64,000 nt of DNA from CAITWF01 sp038231575 (GCA_038231575.1 JBBRLB010000004.1:15206-79205), one strand, 5' to 3'; shown: positions 21,550 to 30,653, counted from the first letter of the stretch. The notes: a model not told the origin generated them from the letters alone. Numbers and translations are program-made.

Positions 21550-24120
21550 ATGCAATTCCTCCGTCGCTCGCTCCCGGCCGTCGCCTTGGCGCTGGCTTTC
21601 ACCCTGGCCGCTCACGCCCAAGTTCCCACTTGGCCCAAAACGACCCCCGCCGATGTCACCGCCGCCGGCATTAACGTGCAGGTAACCGGCGCCGACTACG
21701 GCAACGGGACGTTCGTGCTCGCGGCGTATTTCGGCGGCAGCAACGCCGTGCCCGCCATCACGCCCGCCGTTTACACGAGTGCCGACGGCACGACGTGGAC
21801 CAAACGCACCCTGCCCGTCTCCGGCACGCGCGCGGGCCGTCCGCGTTTCCTGAACGGAAAATTCTATCTCGGCACCGATCTCGTTGCGAACAGCCAGGGC
21901 ATTCCCACCGGCGCCCCCGGCTCGATCCTCTCGAGTGCCGACGGCATCACGTGGACCGCCGGCACGCTGAGCACCGCGGTTTACGCGCCGCAGAATTTTG
22001 CCTATGCGAACGGGGTTTACCTCGCGACCGCCAGCCCCGGCAGTGGTCAAGCCACCCAAATCATCACCAGCACCGACGGTTTTGCCTGGACCGCGCGCGC
22101 CGTCGTTGCCGGCACCAGCATCCGCGACGTCGGCGCCTTCAATGGCAACCTCTACTGCACCGTCAGCGGTGGGACGACGAACGGACTCTATACCAGCACG
22201 AACGGCATCGCCTGGACGCGAGTTTCCGGCGCTCCCAATCTCCCCGGCGAACTCGCGGCCAGCGCCGCGACTCTCCTCACCACCATTTCCGTCGGCTCGA
22301 ACCCGGGACAATCCCTGAGCGCCGACGGTGTCACATTCGCCACGGCGTCGCCCGGCCTCTCGCTGTTCGGCAGCAGCATTCGCTACTTCAATGGCGCGTT
22401 TGTCGCGGCCACCCAACCCAGTGCGACGAACTTCGACAATAATGTGGTGAGCGCCTCCTTCGATGGCCGCACCTGGACCACCATCGCCACCACGGCCAAT
22501 CAGTTCGGGTCCTCCGAGGTCGTCTACGGCAACGGTCGCTATGTGTTCGTCGGCGAGTTCGATGTTTTCTCCGGCACGACCACGATCACGCCCGGCGGCT
22601 CGGCCAGCGGTGGCGGTGGCGGCTCCACGTCCGGCACGATTCCCACGACCCTCGCCGAACTTTCAGCGGCGTCCCTCACCGGCAAGAGTCTCAACTTCAC
22701 GATCACCGGCGGCAACTCGCCCTTCGAGTCCAGCGGTGAGTTCACGCTCCAGCTCGATGTGCCGTCGACCGGCCGCTACACGATCGCGGTCAGCAGCGGC
22801 AGCGTGGCCGCGCACACCGATCGCTACACCTATTCCGCGCGCTCAGATGGCGCGGAGTTGACGCTTAACAACTACATCGCGGGCCAGGACGGCGTCGGCC
22901 TCAGCCTGTTTTACGCCGGCACCCCGACCGCGCTGGCCACCGTCGGCGCCGGCAAAGCCTATTTTGAAATGAGCACGAGCGGCGCGAACAAGCGGGGCAC
23001 GTTCAACCTCGGCGGCGGCAGCTCGGGCGGCGGCACGACCGCGCCCGCCATCACCACGCAGCCCGCCACGCAAAGCGCGAACCTCGGCGGCCGCGTGACG
23101 TTTACCGTCGTCGGCAGCGGCACAGGCCTGAGCTATCAGTGGTATTTCAACAACGCCGCCCTCGCCGGCGCGATCAACGCAGCCTACACGATCGCGTCCG
23201 CCGCCGCCGCCAACGCCGGCAACTACACCGTCACACTCACGAACAGTGGCGGTGCGGTCACGAGCAACACTGCCACGCTCACCGTCTTGCCGGCCGGCTC
23301 CGCCGGCGCATATCTCAGCAATCTTTCCATTCGCAGCAACGCCGGCTCCGGCGCGCAGACGCTCATCGTCGGCGTCACCGTCGGCGGCAGCGGCACCAAG
23401 AACCTCCTCATCCGCGGCATCGGCCCCACCCTCGCCGCGTTCAATCTGGCCGGCGCGCTCGCCGACCCGAAGCTCGAGGTGTTCTCCTCCGCGTCCGCCG
23501 CGTCGCCGATCGCGACGAATGACAACTGGGACGCCACCGCGACCCCGCTCTCCACGCAAGTCGGCGCGGGTGCGTTTCCGCTCACCGTCGGATCCCGCGA
23601 CGCCGCTCTGGTCGGCGCGGTGCCCGCCGGCGGTTATTCGGTGCAGCTCACCGGCGTCGGCGGCGCCACCGGCATCGCGCTGGCCGAACTCTACGATCTC
23701 ACGCCTGCCGCGAATTTCACCTCGAGCACGCCGCGCCTCATCAACATCTCCGCCCGCACCCAGGTCGGGATCGGCGGCGACATTCTCATCACGGGTTTCA
23801 ATGTCAGTGGCACCGGCACGCGTCGCCTGCTCATCCGCGCGGTCGGTCCCACGCTCGGCGTCTTCGGCCTCAGCGGCACGCTCGCCGATCCGAAACTCGA
23901 CGTGTTTTCCGGCCCGACGGTGATCGCGTCGAACGACAACTGGGACGCCACCACCACCCCGCTCGCCACGCAGACCAGTGTCGGGGCTTTCCCGCTCGTC
24001 AGCGGCACGAAGGATGCCGTCCTGATCGTGAATCTCGCGCCCGGCAGCTACACCGCGCAGGTCAGCGGAGTCGGTGGCACCACCGGCGTCGCACTCGTCG
24101 AGATTTACGAGTTACCCTGA
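21550..24120 (+). CDS. Secreted Ig-like protein with BNR-like N-terminal repeats and tandem C-terminal beta repeats
   Basis: An 856-residue exported protein (signal peptide ending AAHAQ). Residues about 30-350 hold sialidase/BNR-like repeats (YTSADGTTWTKRTL, LSSADGITWTAGTL, YTSTNGIAWTRVSG). A Gly/Ser linker follows, then a beta domain, an Ig-like domain (about residues 497-578; TTQPATQSANLGGRVTFTV) and two tandem repeats of about 130 residues sharing NLLIRGIGPTLAAF or RLLIRAVGPTLGVF and ATNDNWDATATPLSTQ or ASNDNWDATTTPLATQ. These repeats are familiar in Opitutaceae secreted proteins, but I cannot name a function. There is no membrane anchor or sorting tail. A strong terminator follows. Confidence 0.75.
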   Translation: MQFLRRSLPAVALALAFTLAAHAQVPTWPKTTPADVTAAGINVQVTGADYGNGTFVLAAYFGGSNAVPAITPAVYTSADGTTWTKRTLPVSGTRAGRPRFLNGKFYLGTDLVANSQGIPTGAPGSILSSADGITWTAGTLSTAVYAPQNFAYANGVYLATASPGSGQATQIITSTDGFAWTARAVVAGTSIRDVGAFNGNLYCTVSGGTTNGLYTSTNGIAWTRVSGAPNLPGELAASAATLLTTISVGSNPGQSLSADGVTFATASPGLSLFGSSIRYFNGAFVAATQPSATNFDNNVVSASFDGRTWTTIATTANQFGSSEVVYGNGRYVFVGEFDVFSGTTTITPGGSASGGGGGSTSGTIPTTLAELSAASLTGKSLNFTITGGNSPFESSGEFTLQLDVPSTGRYTIAVSSGSVAAHTDRYTYSARSDGAELTLNNYIAGQDGVGLSLFYAGTPTALATVGAGKAYFEMSTSGANKRGTFNLGGGSSGGGTTAPAITTQPATQSANLGGRVTFTVVGSGTGLSYQWYFNNAALAGAINAAYTIASAAAANAGNYTVTLTNSGGAVTSNTATLTVLPAGSAGAYLSNLSIRSNAGSGAQTLIVGVTVGGSGTKNLLIRGIGPTLAAFNLAGALADPKLEVFSSASAASPIATNDNWDATATPLSTQVGAGAFPLTVGSRDAALVGAVPAGGYSVQLTGVGGATGIALAELYDLTPAANFTSSTPRLINISARTQVGIGGDILITGFNVSGTGTRRLLIRAVGPTLGVFGLSGTLADPKLDVFSGPTVIASNDNWDATTTPLATQTSVGAFPLVSGTKDAVLIVNLAPGSYTAQVSGVGGTTGVALVEIYELP

Positions 24121-24148
24121 CGCGGGCGGTTTCGGGTGACTGCAGGCG

Positions 24149-24182
24149 AAAACCGCGGACCTTCGGGTCCGCGGTTTTTTTG
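24149..24182 (+). terminator. Strong intrinsic terminator with UUCG tetraloop
   Basis: A 13-bp perfect stem AAAACCGCGGACC (24149-24161) pairs with GGTCCGCGGTTTT (24166-24178) around TTCG, and the T-run continues to 24181. It closes the secreted-protein transcript. It lies 115 bp before the next gene. Confidence 0.92.
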
Positions 24183-24296
24183 GCATTAATTGGGAGGTCG
24201 ACAACGGCTCGGCGCGGTCGAAAGCGCCGCGCGAGGTCGCATTCCCAACGACGCGACGTTGACGCACCACACCCACGCTGATTCGTTCCGACCATC

Positions 24297-25061
24297 ATGT
24301 TTACCATCATCGGTGGCGACGGCAAAGAATACGGCCCGGTGACCATCGAACAGATCCGCGCGTGGATCGCTTCCGGCCGGGCGAACCTCGACACGCAGGC
24401 GAGGGCGCTCGGCAGCAACGAATGGCGCCGCGTCGGCGACTTCGCGGAATTCTCCTCCCCCAGCGTGCCGCCGCCGTTCATGAGCGCACCGTCCAGTGCG
24501 GCGACGGCAGAGGCCGGCGCGACGACGACTTCCGGCCCGCCCCTCGCTTCGCGCGGCCGACGGTTGGCCGCACGCCTCCTGGATTGGATCTTCGGCTTCC
24601 TCTGCAAGCTGCCCGGAGTAGTGATGATTGCATCGTATTTTCTGCAACCGAACGTCCTGCAGACGCTCGTCAACACCGCCACCAGTGGCCGGCAACTGGC
24701 CGCGTCGGACATCGATATGCCGCGATTGATCCCCGGGCTGATCGCGATTGGGTGCGGTTGGCTGGTGGGCCTCGTCACCGAAATCCTGTTGATGAGCTTC
24801 CGCGGTCAGTCCGTGGGAAAACTCATCATGGGCCTACGCGTCGTGCGAGTCATCGACGGGCAACAAGCGGGCTTCCTGCATGCGTGGCTCTTGCGGGAGT
24901 GTGTCACCACGATCATCGGCGCGGTGCTGAGCGTGCTGCCCGTGCTGGGCCCCATCCTGCTCTATCCGGCGTTCTCCATCACCAACTGGTGTCTGATTTT
25001 CCGCGACGACCAACGCTGCATCCACGATTTGATCGCCGGCACAAAAGTGGTGAAGATCTGA
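24297..25061 (+). CDS. GYF_2 and RDD domain membrane protein
   Basis: A 254-residue protein. Residues 1-60 match the GYF_2 module (MFTIIGGDGKEYGPVTIEQI, then ASGRANLDTQARALGSNEW), a small cytoplasmic peptide-binding-like domain. An Ala/Ser-rich linker is followed by an RDD family domain from about residue 83 (GRRLAARLLDWIFGF) with three to four membrane segments and the motif SFRGQSVGKLIMGLRVV. RDD proteins have been tied to transport or envelope processes, but no specific role can be given. It precedes the TIR-TPR pair on the same strand with a repeat-rich gap. Confidence 0.8.
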   Translation: MFTIIGGDGKEYGPVTIEQIRAWIASGRANLDTQARALGSNEWRRVGDFAEFSSPSVPPPFMSAPSSAATAEAGATTTSGPPLASRGRRLAARLLDWIFGFLCKLPGVVMIASYFLQPNVLQTLVNTATSGRQLAASDIDMPRLIPGLIAIGCGWLVGLVTEILLMSFRGQSVGKLIMGLRVVRVIDGQQAGFLHAWLLRECVTTIIGAVLSVLPVLGPILLYPAFSITNWCLIFRDDQRCIHDLIAGTKVVKI

Positions 25062-25089
25062 GGAGCCGCGCAGCGCTGAATTGATCGAC

Positions 25090-25169
25090 GGCAGGTCGGG
25101 CCCTACGACTGACCCGTCGGGATAAACCGCGGCCTACCCGGGCAATCAACCGGGCGCCGGCGCGCCTAC
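25090..25169 (-). repeat. Cluster of GTAG-headed palindromes
   Basis: Read on the minus strand, three GTAG heads occur (their CTAC complements are at 25103-25106, 25134-25137 and 25166-25169). Each is followed by a GC-rich imperfect palindrome. The cluster fills much of the gap between the RDD gene and the first TIR gene and resembles a tandem REP array. Confidence 0.45.
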
Positions 25170-25250
25170 AATCGGCTCGCAAGTCCTCCGCTGGACCTTA
25201 GTTAGAGGGGGCGTTTTCCGTCCGCGCTTCCCCCACCACGCCACCACTTC

Positions 25251-27611
25251 ATGCCCGCACCTGCGAATCATGCGATCTTCCTCAGTTATGCGCATGAGGA
25301 CACCGACGCCGCCCGTCGCATCGCCGATGCGTTGCGCAGCCACGGGATCGAGGTCTGGTTCGATCAAAATGAACTCCGCGGCGGCGACACGTGGGACGCC
25401 AAGATCCGCCGCCAGATCAAGGAGTGCGCGCTCTTCGTCCCGCTCGTTTCCGCCAACACGCAAAACCGCCGGGAAGGCTACTTCCGCCTCGAGTGGAAAC
25501 TCGCCGCCGAGCGCACGCACCTGATGGCCGAGGGCGTGCCGTTTCTCGCACCGGTCGTCGCGGACAACACCACCGAGTCCGGCGCGCTCGTGCCCGGGGA
25601 ATTTCTCCGCGTGCAGTGGACGCGCCTGCCCGGCGCGCTCGTCACGCCGCAATTCATCGAGCAGATCAAAAACCTGCTTGGCGGCTCGGCCTCGCCGATG
25701 CCCGCGGCTAAAACCGAAGCGAACCCAGCGCGGTCGGCCGCGGCAGCCACGACCCCTGCGCCCACGCCGAAATCAGGTTTCCCGATCGCACTCGTCGCCG
25801 GCCTCGGCATCGCGGTCCTCGCGCTCGTCGGTTATATCGCGCTGCGGCCGGGCGGAAAAGAATCCGCGTCGACCACTTCGCTGGCGACTGCCGCGGCCGA
25901 AACGAAACTCACGTCCGCGACGCCCCCGCCCGTCGCCCCGCCCGCGGCGAGGATTCTCAATAAGTCCATCGCCGTCCTCCCGCTCACGAATATGAGCGAG
26001 GACAAGGACACCGGCTTCTTCGCCGACGGCGTGCACGAGGACCTCCTCACGAACCTCGCGCTCGTGCCCGAGCTCAACGTCAAATCGCGCACCTCCGTCA
26101 TGCAGTATCGCGGCACGACGAAGACCATGAAGCAGATCGGCGAGGAGCTCGGCGTCGCCTACGTGCTCGAGGGCAGCGTGCGCCGCTCCGGCAACAAGGT
26201 CCGTATCACCGGCCAGCTCATCAACACGCGCACCGACGAACACGTCTGGGCGAAAAGTTTCGACCGCGATCTCACCGACGTTTTCTCCATCCAGGCCGAA
26301 CTCTCGAAAGAGATCGCCGGTGCGCTCTCCGCCGCGATTTCACCGCAGACACAAAAATTCCTCGAGCGCCGCCCCACCGAGAATCCCGTCGCCTACGATT
26401 TCTATCTCCGCGGCCGCGATTCGTTCAACCGTGGGCTCCCCGGGACTCCCGAACCGCTGCGCGAGCAGGAAAGCTTCTTCAAGAGCGCCGTGCAGCAGGA
26501 CCCCAAATTCGCCGCCGCCTGGGGTGAGCTCGCCGTGATTCACGCGCTCCATTCCTTCTGGGCAGTTGATGGCACGCCCGAACGTCTCGCCCAAGGCGAT
26601 GCGGCCATAACGAAGGCTGTGCAGCTCGCGCCCGACGTTCCCGAAGTCATCCGCTCCGTCGGCACCTACGCTTACTACGCGCACCGCGACTATGCGCGCG
26701 CGACGGAGCAATACGAAAAGCTCGCCCGCCTGCAGCCGAACGACGCCACGGTCTATTCCTCGCTCGGCCTGATTCAGCGCCGGCAAGGCCGCTGGACTGA
26801 GTCGCTTGTCAACTTGCGCCGCGCCGCCGAACTCGATCCAGCCAACGCCGCCTATGTCCGCAATCTGCTGCACTCTCTCGTCGCCGGACGCCGCTGGGAC
26901 GACGCGCGGGCCGCGCACCAGCGCCTCATCGCCCTGCTCCCGGATCGGCTGCGCGAACAGTTCGATCTCGCCGACTTCGAATTTGACGCGACCGGATCAC
27001 ACAAAGCCGCCGACGAACTGCTCGCGCGGCTCTCACCCGCGGAACGCGATACGCCGACGGGGATTTACTACCGGAAAGGTTGGGCCCTTCTCCGCGACGA
27101 TTATGCCGAATTCAAACGGCTCGACCAACTCCAGCCTTCGCTGGAAGACGAAGAGGAGCCGGCTCTGTCGGCAATCATCGCAGCGAGCGTCTATTTCACC
27201 CACGGTGATCGCACCGCGGGCGAAGCTCGCTTGGCGGCGCCACTCGCTGAGTGGCAGTCACGGATGAAACGCGAGCCGACCAACCTCAAGGCTTGGAGCT
27301 TCCTCGCGAGCATGCAGGCGCTGCTCGGTCATCCGGACGAAGCACTGCAACTCGCCCGGAAAGCGACCGACCTGCTTCCGGTCGCACGCGACGCGGTCGA
27401 CGGGCCGATTTTCCTCTTTGTGCTCGCCCAAGTCTACGCGCGGAGCGGCGACAAAGACCACGCGCTCGCCACCCTCGAACAGTATTTGCGGATTCCCGCG
27501 CCGTTTTCTGTGAATGCAATCCGCGTGATTCCAGCCTTTGCCAACCTGCACGGCGATCCCCGCTTCGAGACACTGCTCAACGATCCGAAGAATCACGCCC
27601 CGCTGTTCTGA
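25251..27611 (+). CDS. TIR - transmembrane - TolB-like - TPR protein, first paralogue
   Basis: A 786-residue protein. Residues 5-145 are a TIR domain: AIFLSYAHEDTDAARRIADA, WFDQNELRGGD and YFRLEWKLA. Glu81 in the last motif sits where TIR NADases carry their catalytic glutamate. After a Pro/Ala linker comes one membrane helix (about residues 178-200, FPIALVAGLGIAVLALVGYI). Next is a TolB N-terminal-like domain (about 238-370, KSIAVLPLTNMSEDKDTGFF), then TPR-like repeats to the C-terminus. The predicted topology is TIR in the cytoplasm and TolB-like/TPR outside. TolB-like plus TPR modules usually accompany cyclase, kinase or CadC-like heads; here the head is TIR. A close paralogue starts 3 bp after its stop. 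The function is unknown; signalling or defence are both possible. Confidence 0.85.
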   Translation: MPAPANHAIFLSYAHEDTDAARRIADALRSHGIEVWFDQNELRGGDTWDAKIRRQIKECALFVPLVSANTQNRREGYFRLEWKLAAERTHLMAEGVPFLAPVVADNTTESGALVPGEFLRVQWTRLPGALVTPQFIEQIKNLLGGSASPMPAAKTEANPARSAAAATTPAPTPKSGFPIALVAGLGIAVLALVGYIALRPGGKESASTTSLATAAAETKLTSATPPPVAPPAARILNKSIAVLPLTNMSEDKDTGFFADGVHEDLLTNLALVPELNVKSRTSVMQYRGTTKTMKQIGEELGVAYVLEGSVRRSGNKVRITGQLINTRTDEHVWAKSFDRDLTDVFSIQAELSKEIAGALSAAISPQTQKFLERRPTENPVAYDFYLRGRDSFNRGLPGTPEPLREQESFFKSAVQQDPKFAAAWGELAVIHALHSFWAVDGTPERLAQGDAAITKAVQLAPDVPEVIRSVGTYAYYAHRDYARATEQYEKLARLQPNDATVYSSLGLIQRRQGRWTESLVNLRRAAELDPANAAYVRNLLHSLVAGRRWDDARAAHQRLIALLPDRLREQFDLADFEFDATGSHKAADELLARLSPAERDTPTGIYYRKGWALLRDDYAEFKRLDQLQPSLEDEEEPALSAIIAASVYFTHGDRTAGEARLAAPLAEWQSRMKREPTNLKAWSFLASMQALLGHPDEALQLARKATDLLPVARDAVDGPIFLFVLAQVYARSGDKDHALATLEQYLRIPAPFSVNAIRVIPAFANLHGDPRFETLLNDPKNHAPLF

Positions 27612-27614
27612 GCC

Positions 27615-29954
27615 ATGAGCGAAGCGAACCAGGCCATTTTCCTCAGTTACTCGCACGACGATGCCGCCGTGGCGCGGCGCATCGCCGAGGCGTTGCGCAG
27701 CGCGGGCCTCGAGGTGTGGTTCGACGAAAACGAATTGCGCGGCGGGGATGCGTGGGACTCGAAAATCCGCAAGCAGATTGCCGACTGCGCGCTCTTCGTC
27801 CCGCTCATCTCGGCGCAAACCGAGGCACGCACCAAGGGCTACTTCCGCCTCGAGTGGAAACTCGCCGTCGAGCAGACGCACCTCATCGCCGAGGGCGTGC
27901 CCTACCTCGCGCCCATCGCGATCGACGGCACCCGCGAATCCGGCGCCGTCGTGCCGGCAGAATTTCTCCGCGTGCAATGGACGCGCCTGCCGGGCGGATT
28001 ACCGACGCCGCAATTTATCGAGCAGCTGAAACGGTTACTCGGTGGCTCGTCTGAACTAGCGCCGGCTTCCAGCCGGCAGCCCGCCCGGGCCGGCCAGATG
28101 CCGGCGCTACTCCCAGCACCCCCCTCGCGCCTGCCGCTGATCTTCGGTGCAATCGCGGTCGTTGCGATCGTCGTGGCTGCGTTCTCGTGGCTGCGGCGTC
28201 CCGCCGCCGAGTCCGCGCCGGCACTGCGACGAGACGCCGCAGCCACTTCAAACTCGGCTCCGCCGCCCACCACGCCGCCGCCCGCGACCGCAAAAGTCCT
28301 CAACAAATCCATCGCCGTTCTCCCGCTCGCCAACATGAGCGAGGACAAGGACACCGGCTTCTTCGCCGACGGCGTCCATGAAGATTTACTCACCAACCTC
28401 GCCCTCGTCTCCGAGCTGAAAGTCGTCTCACGCACGTCGGTGATGCAGTATCGCGGCACGACGAAGACGATGAAGCAGATTGGCGAGGAACTCGGCGTCG
28501 CCTACGTGCTTGAGGGCAGCGTGCGCCGTTCGGGCAACAAGGTCCGTATCACCGGCCAGCTCATCAACACGCGCACCGATGAACACGTCTGGGCGAAAAG
28601 TTTCGATCGCGATCTCACCGACGTTTTCTCCATCCAAGCCGAACTCTCGAAAGAGATCGCCGGCGCGCTCTCCGCCGCGATTTCGCCGGAGACGAAAAAA
28701 TTCCTCGAACGCCGGCCCACGGAAAATCCCGTCGCCTACGATGATTTCCTGAAAGGCCGCGACACCCGTAATCGCGCCCCGACGGCCAGTCAGGCCGCCC
28801 TCGATCAGTCGGAAAAACTTTTTCAGAGCGCCGTCGCGCAGGATCCAAATTTCGCGGCGGCGTGGGGCGCGCTGGCGGAGGTCCACGCGCTGAAAGTTTT
28901 TTGGGATCGCGATGCGAGCGCCGAGCGCAAGGCACTGGGCGATGCCGCCATCGCGCGCGCCGTCAGTCTCGCGCCCGACGCGCCCGATGTCATCCGCGCC
29001 GTCGGCACCTACGCCTACTACGCCTACCGCGACTACGACCGCGCGACCGCGCAATACGTCAAACTCGCCCGGCTCCAGCCAAACGATCCCACCGTCTTTG
29101 CCTCGCTCGGTTTGATCTACCGCCGGCAGGGCCGCTGGGCCGAGGCGCTCATCAATCAGCGGCGTGCCGTCGAACTCGACCCGGCCAACATCGCCTACAA
29201 CCGGGGCCTGCTCTCTTCGCTCAACTATGTGCGGCGCTATGACGAAGCGCTGGTGCAGCAACGGCGGCTAGTCGCCCTGCTGCCCGGCGAGCTGTGGGAA
29301 GAGCTTTCCCTCGCCGAGCAAGCGTTCACCGGCACGGGGTCGTTCCAGGCCGTCGATGAACTGCTCGCACGCCTGACACCCGCTCAAAAGGAATCGCGGC
29401 CGGCGCTCTTCAAACGGAAATATTGGACGTGGGCGCGCAACGATTATGCCGAGTTCAAACGCCTCGACCAACTTCAGCCCAGCTATCCCGAGCAGGAGCA
29501 ACCGGTCGTTGGCGCGATTTTTGCCGCGTGGACGCACCTCGCCCATGGCGACGCGGCGGCGGCGCGGGCCCGCGTGGAAGGATTCGTTTCCGAAATGCAG
29601 GCTCTCGTCAAAAAGGAGCCGAGCAACCTCCGCGCGCGGCTTTATCTGGGATCGATGGAGGGAATCCTCGGCCACAAGGAAGAGGCGATCCGCCTGAGCC
29701 GCAGCGTGACCGACGCTTTGCCCGTGTCGCGCGATGCGATCGACGGCATGAGCACGATTTACTGGGCCGCCGACACGTATGCTACGATCGGAGAGAAGGA
29801 CCTCGCCCTCGCCGAGCTAGCCAAAATGGTCAAGTTGCCCACGACTCTTTCGCCCGCGTGGTGGCGGACCGATCCGGCGTTCGCCTCCCTGCGCGGCGAC
29901 CCGCGCTTCGAGGCACTGCTGAACGACCCGAAGATCAACGCGCCGCTGTATTGA
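27615..29954 (+). CDS. TIR - transmembrane - TolB-like - TPR protein, second paralogue
   Basis: A 779-residue tandem paralogue of the preceding gene with the same layout: TIR at 4-144 (AIFLSYSHDDAAVARRIAEA, with Glu80 in FRLEWKLA), a membrane helix near 173-193 (LPLIFGAIAVVAIVVAAFSW), TolB-like at about 230-365 and TPRs to the end. The TolB-like segment is almost identical to that of the first copy, in DNA as well as protein, while linkers and TPRs have diverged. A REP-like inverted pair lies in frame in the TIR-TM linker (28057-28109; residues around ASSRQPARAGQMPALLP). The 3-bp spacing implies co-expression, and the two proteins may hetero-oligomerise through TIR or TPR contacts. Confidence 0.85.
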   Translation: MSEANQAIFLSYSHDDAAVARRIAEALRSAGLEVWFDENELRGGDAWDSKIRKQIADCALFVPLISAQTEARTKGYFRLEWKLAVEQTHLIAEGVPYLAPIAIDGTRESGAVVPAEFLRVQWTRLPGGLPTPQFIEQLKRLLGGSSELAPASSRQPARAGQMPALLPAPPSRLPLIFGAIAVVAIVVAAFSWLRRPAAESAPALRRDAAATSNSAPPPTTPPPATAKVLNKSIAVLPLANMSEDKDTGFFADGVHEDLLTNLALVSELKVVSRTSVMQYRGTTKTMKQIGEELGVAYVLEGSVRRSGNKVRITGQLINTRTDEHVWAKSFDRDLTDVFSIQAELSKEIAGALSAAISPETKKFLERRPTENPVAYDDFLKGRDTRNRAPTASQAALDQSEKLFQSAVAQDPNFAAAWGALAEVHALKVFWDRDASAERKALGDAAIARAVSLAPDAPDVIRAVGTYAYYAYRDYDRATAQYVKLARLQPNDPTVFASLGLIYRRQGRWAEALINQRRAVELDPANIAYNRGLLSSLNYVRRYDEALVQQRRLVALLPGELWEELSLAEQAFTGTGSFQAVDELLARLTPAQKESRPALFKRKYWTWARNDYAEFKRLDQLQPSYPEQEQPVVGAIFAAWTHLAHGDAAAARARVEGFVSEMQALVKKEPSNLRARLYLGSMEGILGHKEEAIRLSRSVTDALPVSRDAIDGMSTIYWAADTYATIGEKDLALAELAKMVKLPTTLSPAWWRTDPAFASLRGDPRFEALLNDPKINAPLY
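28057..28109. repeat. REP-like inverted pair inside the second TIR gene
   Basis: TAGCGCCGGC (28057-28066) and GCCGGCGCTA (28100-28109) are inverted. Read on the minus strand the right half is GTAG followed by CGCCGGCATCTGGCCGGC, a GTAG-headed palindrome. The left half is the same type with CTAG as its head. The element is absent from the first paralogue, so it probably arrived after the duplication. Confidence 0.6.
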
Positions 29955-29970
29955 GCGGCGCGGGTAATTC

Positions 29971-30024
29971 GTAGCTTGCCCGTTGGCGAACGTTGGTTCG
30001 AGCGCGAACAAGCTCCCGGCCTAC
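29971..30024. repeat. REP-like pair between the TIR genes and the DoxX gene
   Basis: GTAGCTTGCCCG (from 29971) and, on the opposite strand, GTAGGCCGGGAGCTTG (complement ending at 30024) face each other with an AGCTTG/CAAGCT pairing. It lies between the convergent ends of the second TIR gene and the doxX-like gene. Confidence 0.4.
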
Positions 30025-30034
30025 ACGAACCACA

Positions 30035-30502
30035 TCACTTCGCGGACTTTTTGAAGAGCAGCGCGTCGAGGGAAATTTTTCCGGGGCCGAACGCGAACAC
30101 GATCACACTCGCGAGCAGGAAGAGAAACGGCGCGGCGCTGGTGAATTTGTCGGGGTCGGAGAAAATCGCCTGCACCGCTTCCTTGTCCGCCGTCGCGTAG
30201 GCTACAATCATCGTGAACATTAGCGGCACGCTCACGAGCCGTGAGCAGAGTCCGAGTAACAGCAGCAAGCCGCCGACGCATTCCGTGGAGCCCGCCATGA
30301 TCGCGTTGAGCTTTGGCAGCGGCAGGCCGAGGTCGGTGAAGAACGCCGTGGTTTTCTCCAAGTTCATCAACTTGCCCTTGCCGGTCAGAAAAAACGACCA
30401 GCCCCACCAGCCGCGAATGACGAGGAGCAGGACCGGTTGCAGCCAGCCGCCGAGCGTGGCGAGGAGGTTGTCGAGTTTATTGTAGCTGGAGGAAACGTTC
30501 AT
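30035..30502 (-). CDS. DoxX family membrane protein of the bufferin locus
   Basis: A 155-residue membrane protein with four hydrophobic segments (LQPVLLLVIRGWWGWSFFLT, ECVGGLLLLLGLCSRLVSVP, a VPLMFTMIVAYATAD segment and APFLFLLASVIVFAFGPGKI). It begins MNVSSSYNKLDNLLATLGGW. DoxX proteins are frequent last members of DUF692-DUF2063 operons, where a redox or membrane role in producing or using the peptide is suspected. It is separated from the DUF2063 gene by a spacer made almost wholly of palindromic repeat copy C, so its expression may be tuned separately. Confidence 0.85.
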   Translation of the reverse strand: MNVSSSYNKLDNLLATLGGWLQPVLLLVIRGWWGWSFFLTGKGKLMNLEKTTAFFTDLGLPLPKLNAIMAGSTECVGGLLLLLGLCSRLVSVPLMFTMIVAYATADKEAVQAIFSDPDKFTSAAPFLFLLASVIVFAFGPGKISLDALLFKKSAK

Positions 30503-30540
30503 GGGGAGTGAGAGCGTTGGGGCGGGAAATTATTTCTGAT

Positions 30541-30653
30541 TGGCCGCAAAAAGGCGCAAGAAATTGCGCTTCCCGCCGGCGAAAATCTCTCGCGCGCCTA
30601 TAGGCGCCTTGCGAGTTTCATTCGCCGTCGAGTTTTGCGCCTTTTTGTGGCCA
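30541..30653. repeat. Long palindromic interspersed repeat (copy C)
   Basis: The arms TGGCCGCAAAAAGGCGCAA (30541-30559) and TTGCGCCTTTTTGTGGCCA (30635-30653) are nearly perfect complements. The centre is the palindrome-rich GCGCGCCTATAGGCGCC. The element abuts the DUF2063 stop codon and fills 113 of the 151 bp before the DoxX gene, so it can fold in the operon mRNA. Confidence 0.75.
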
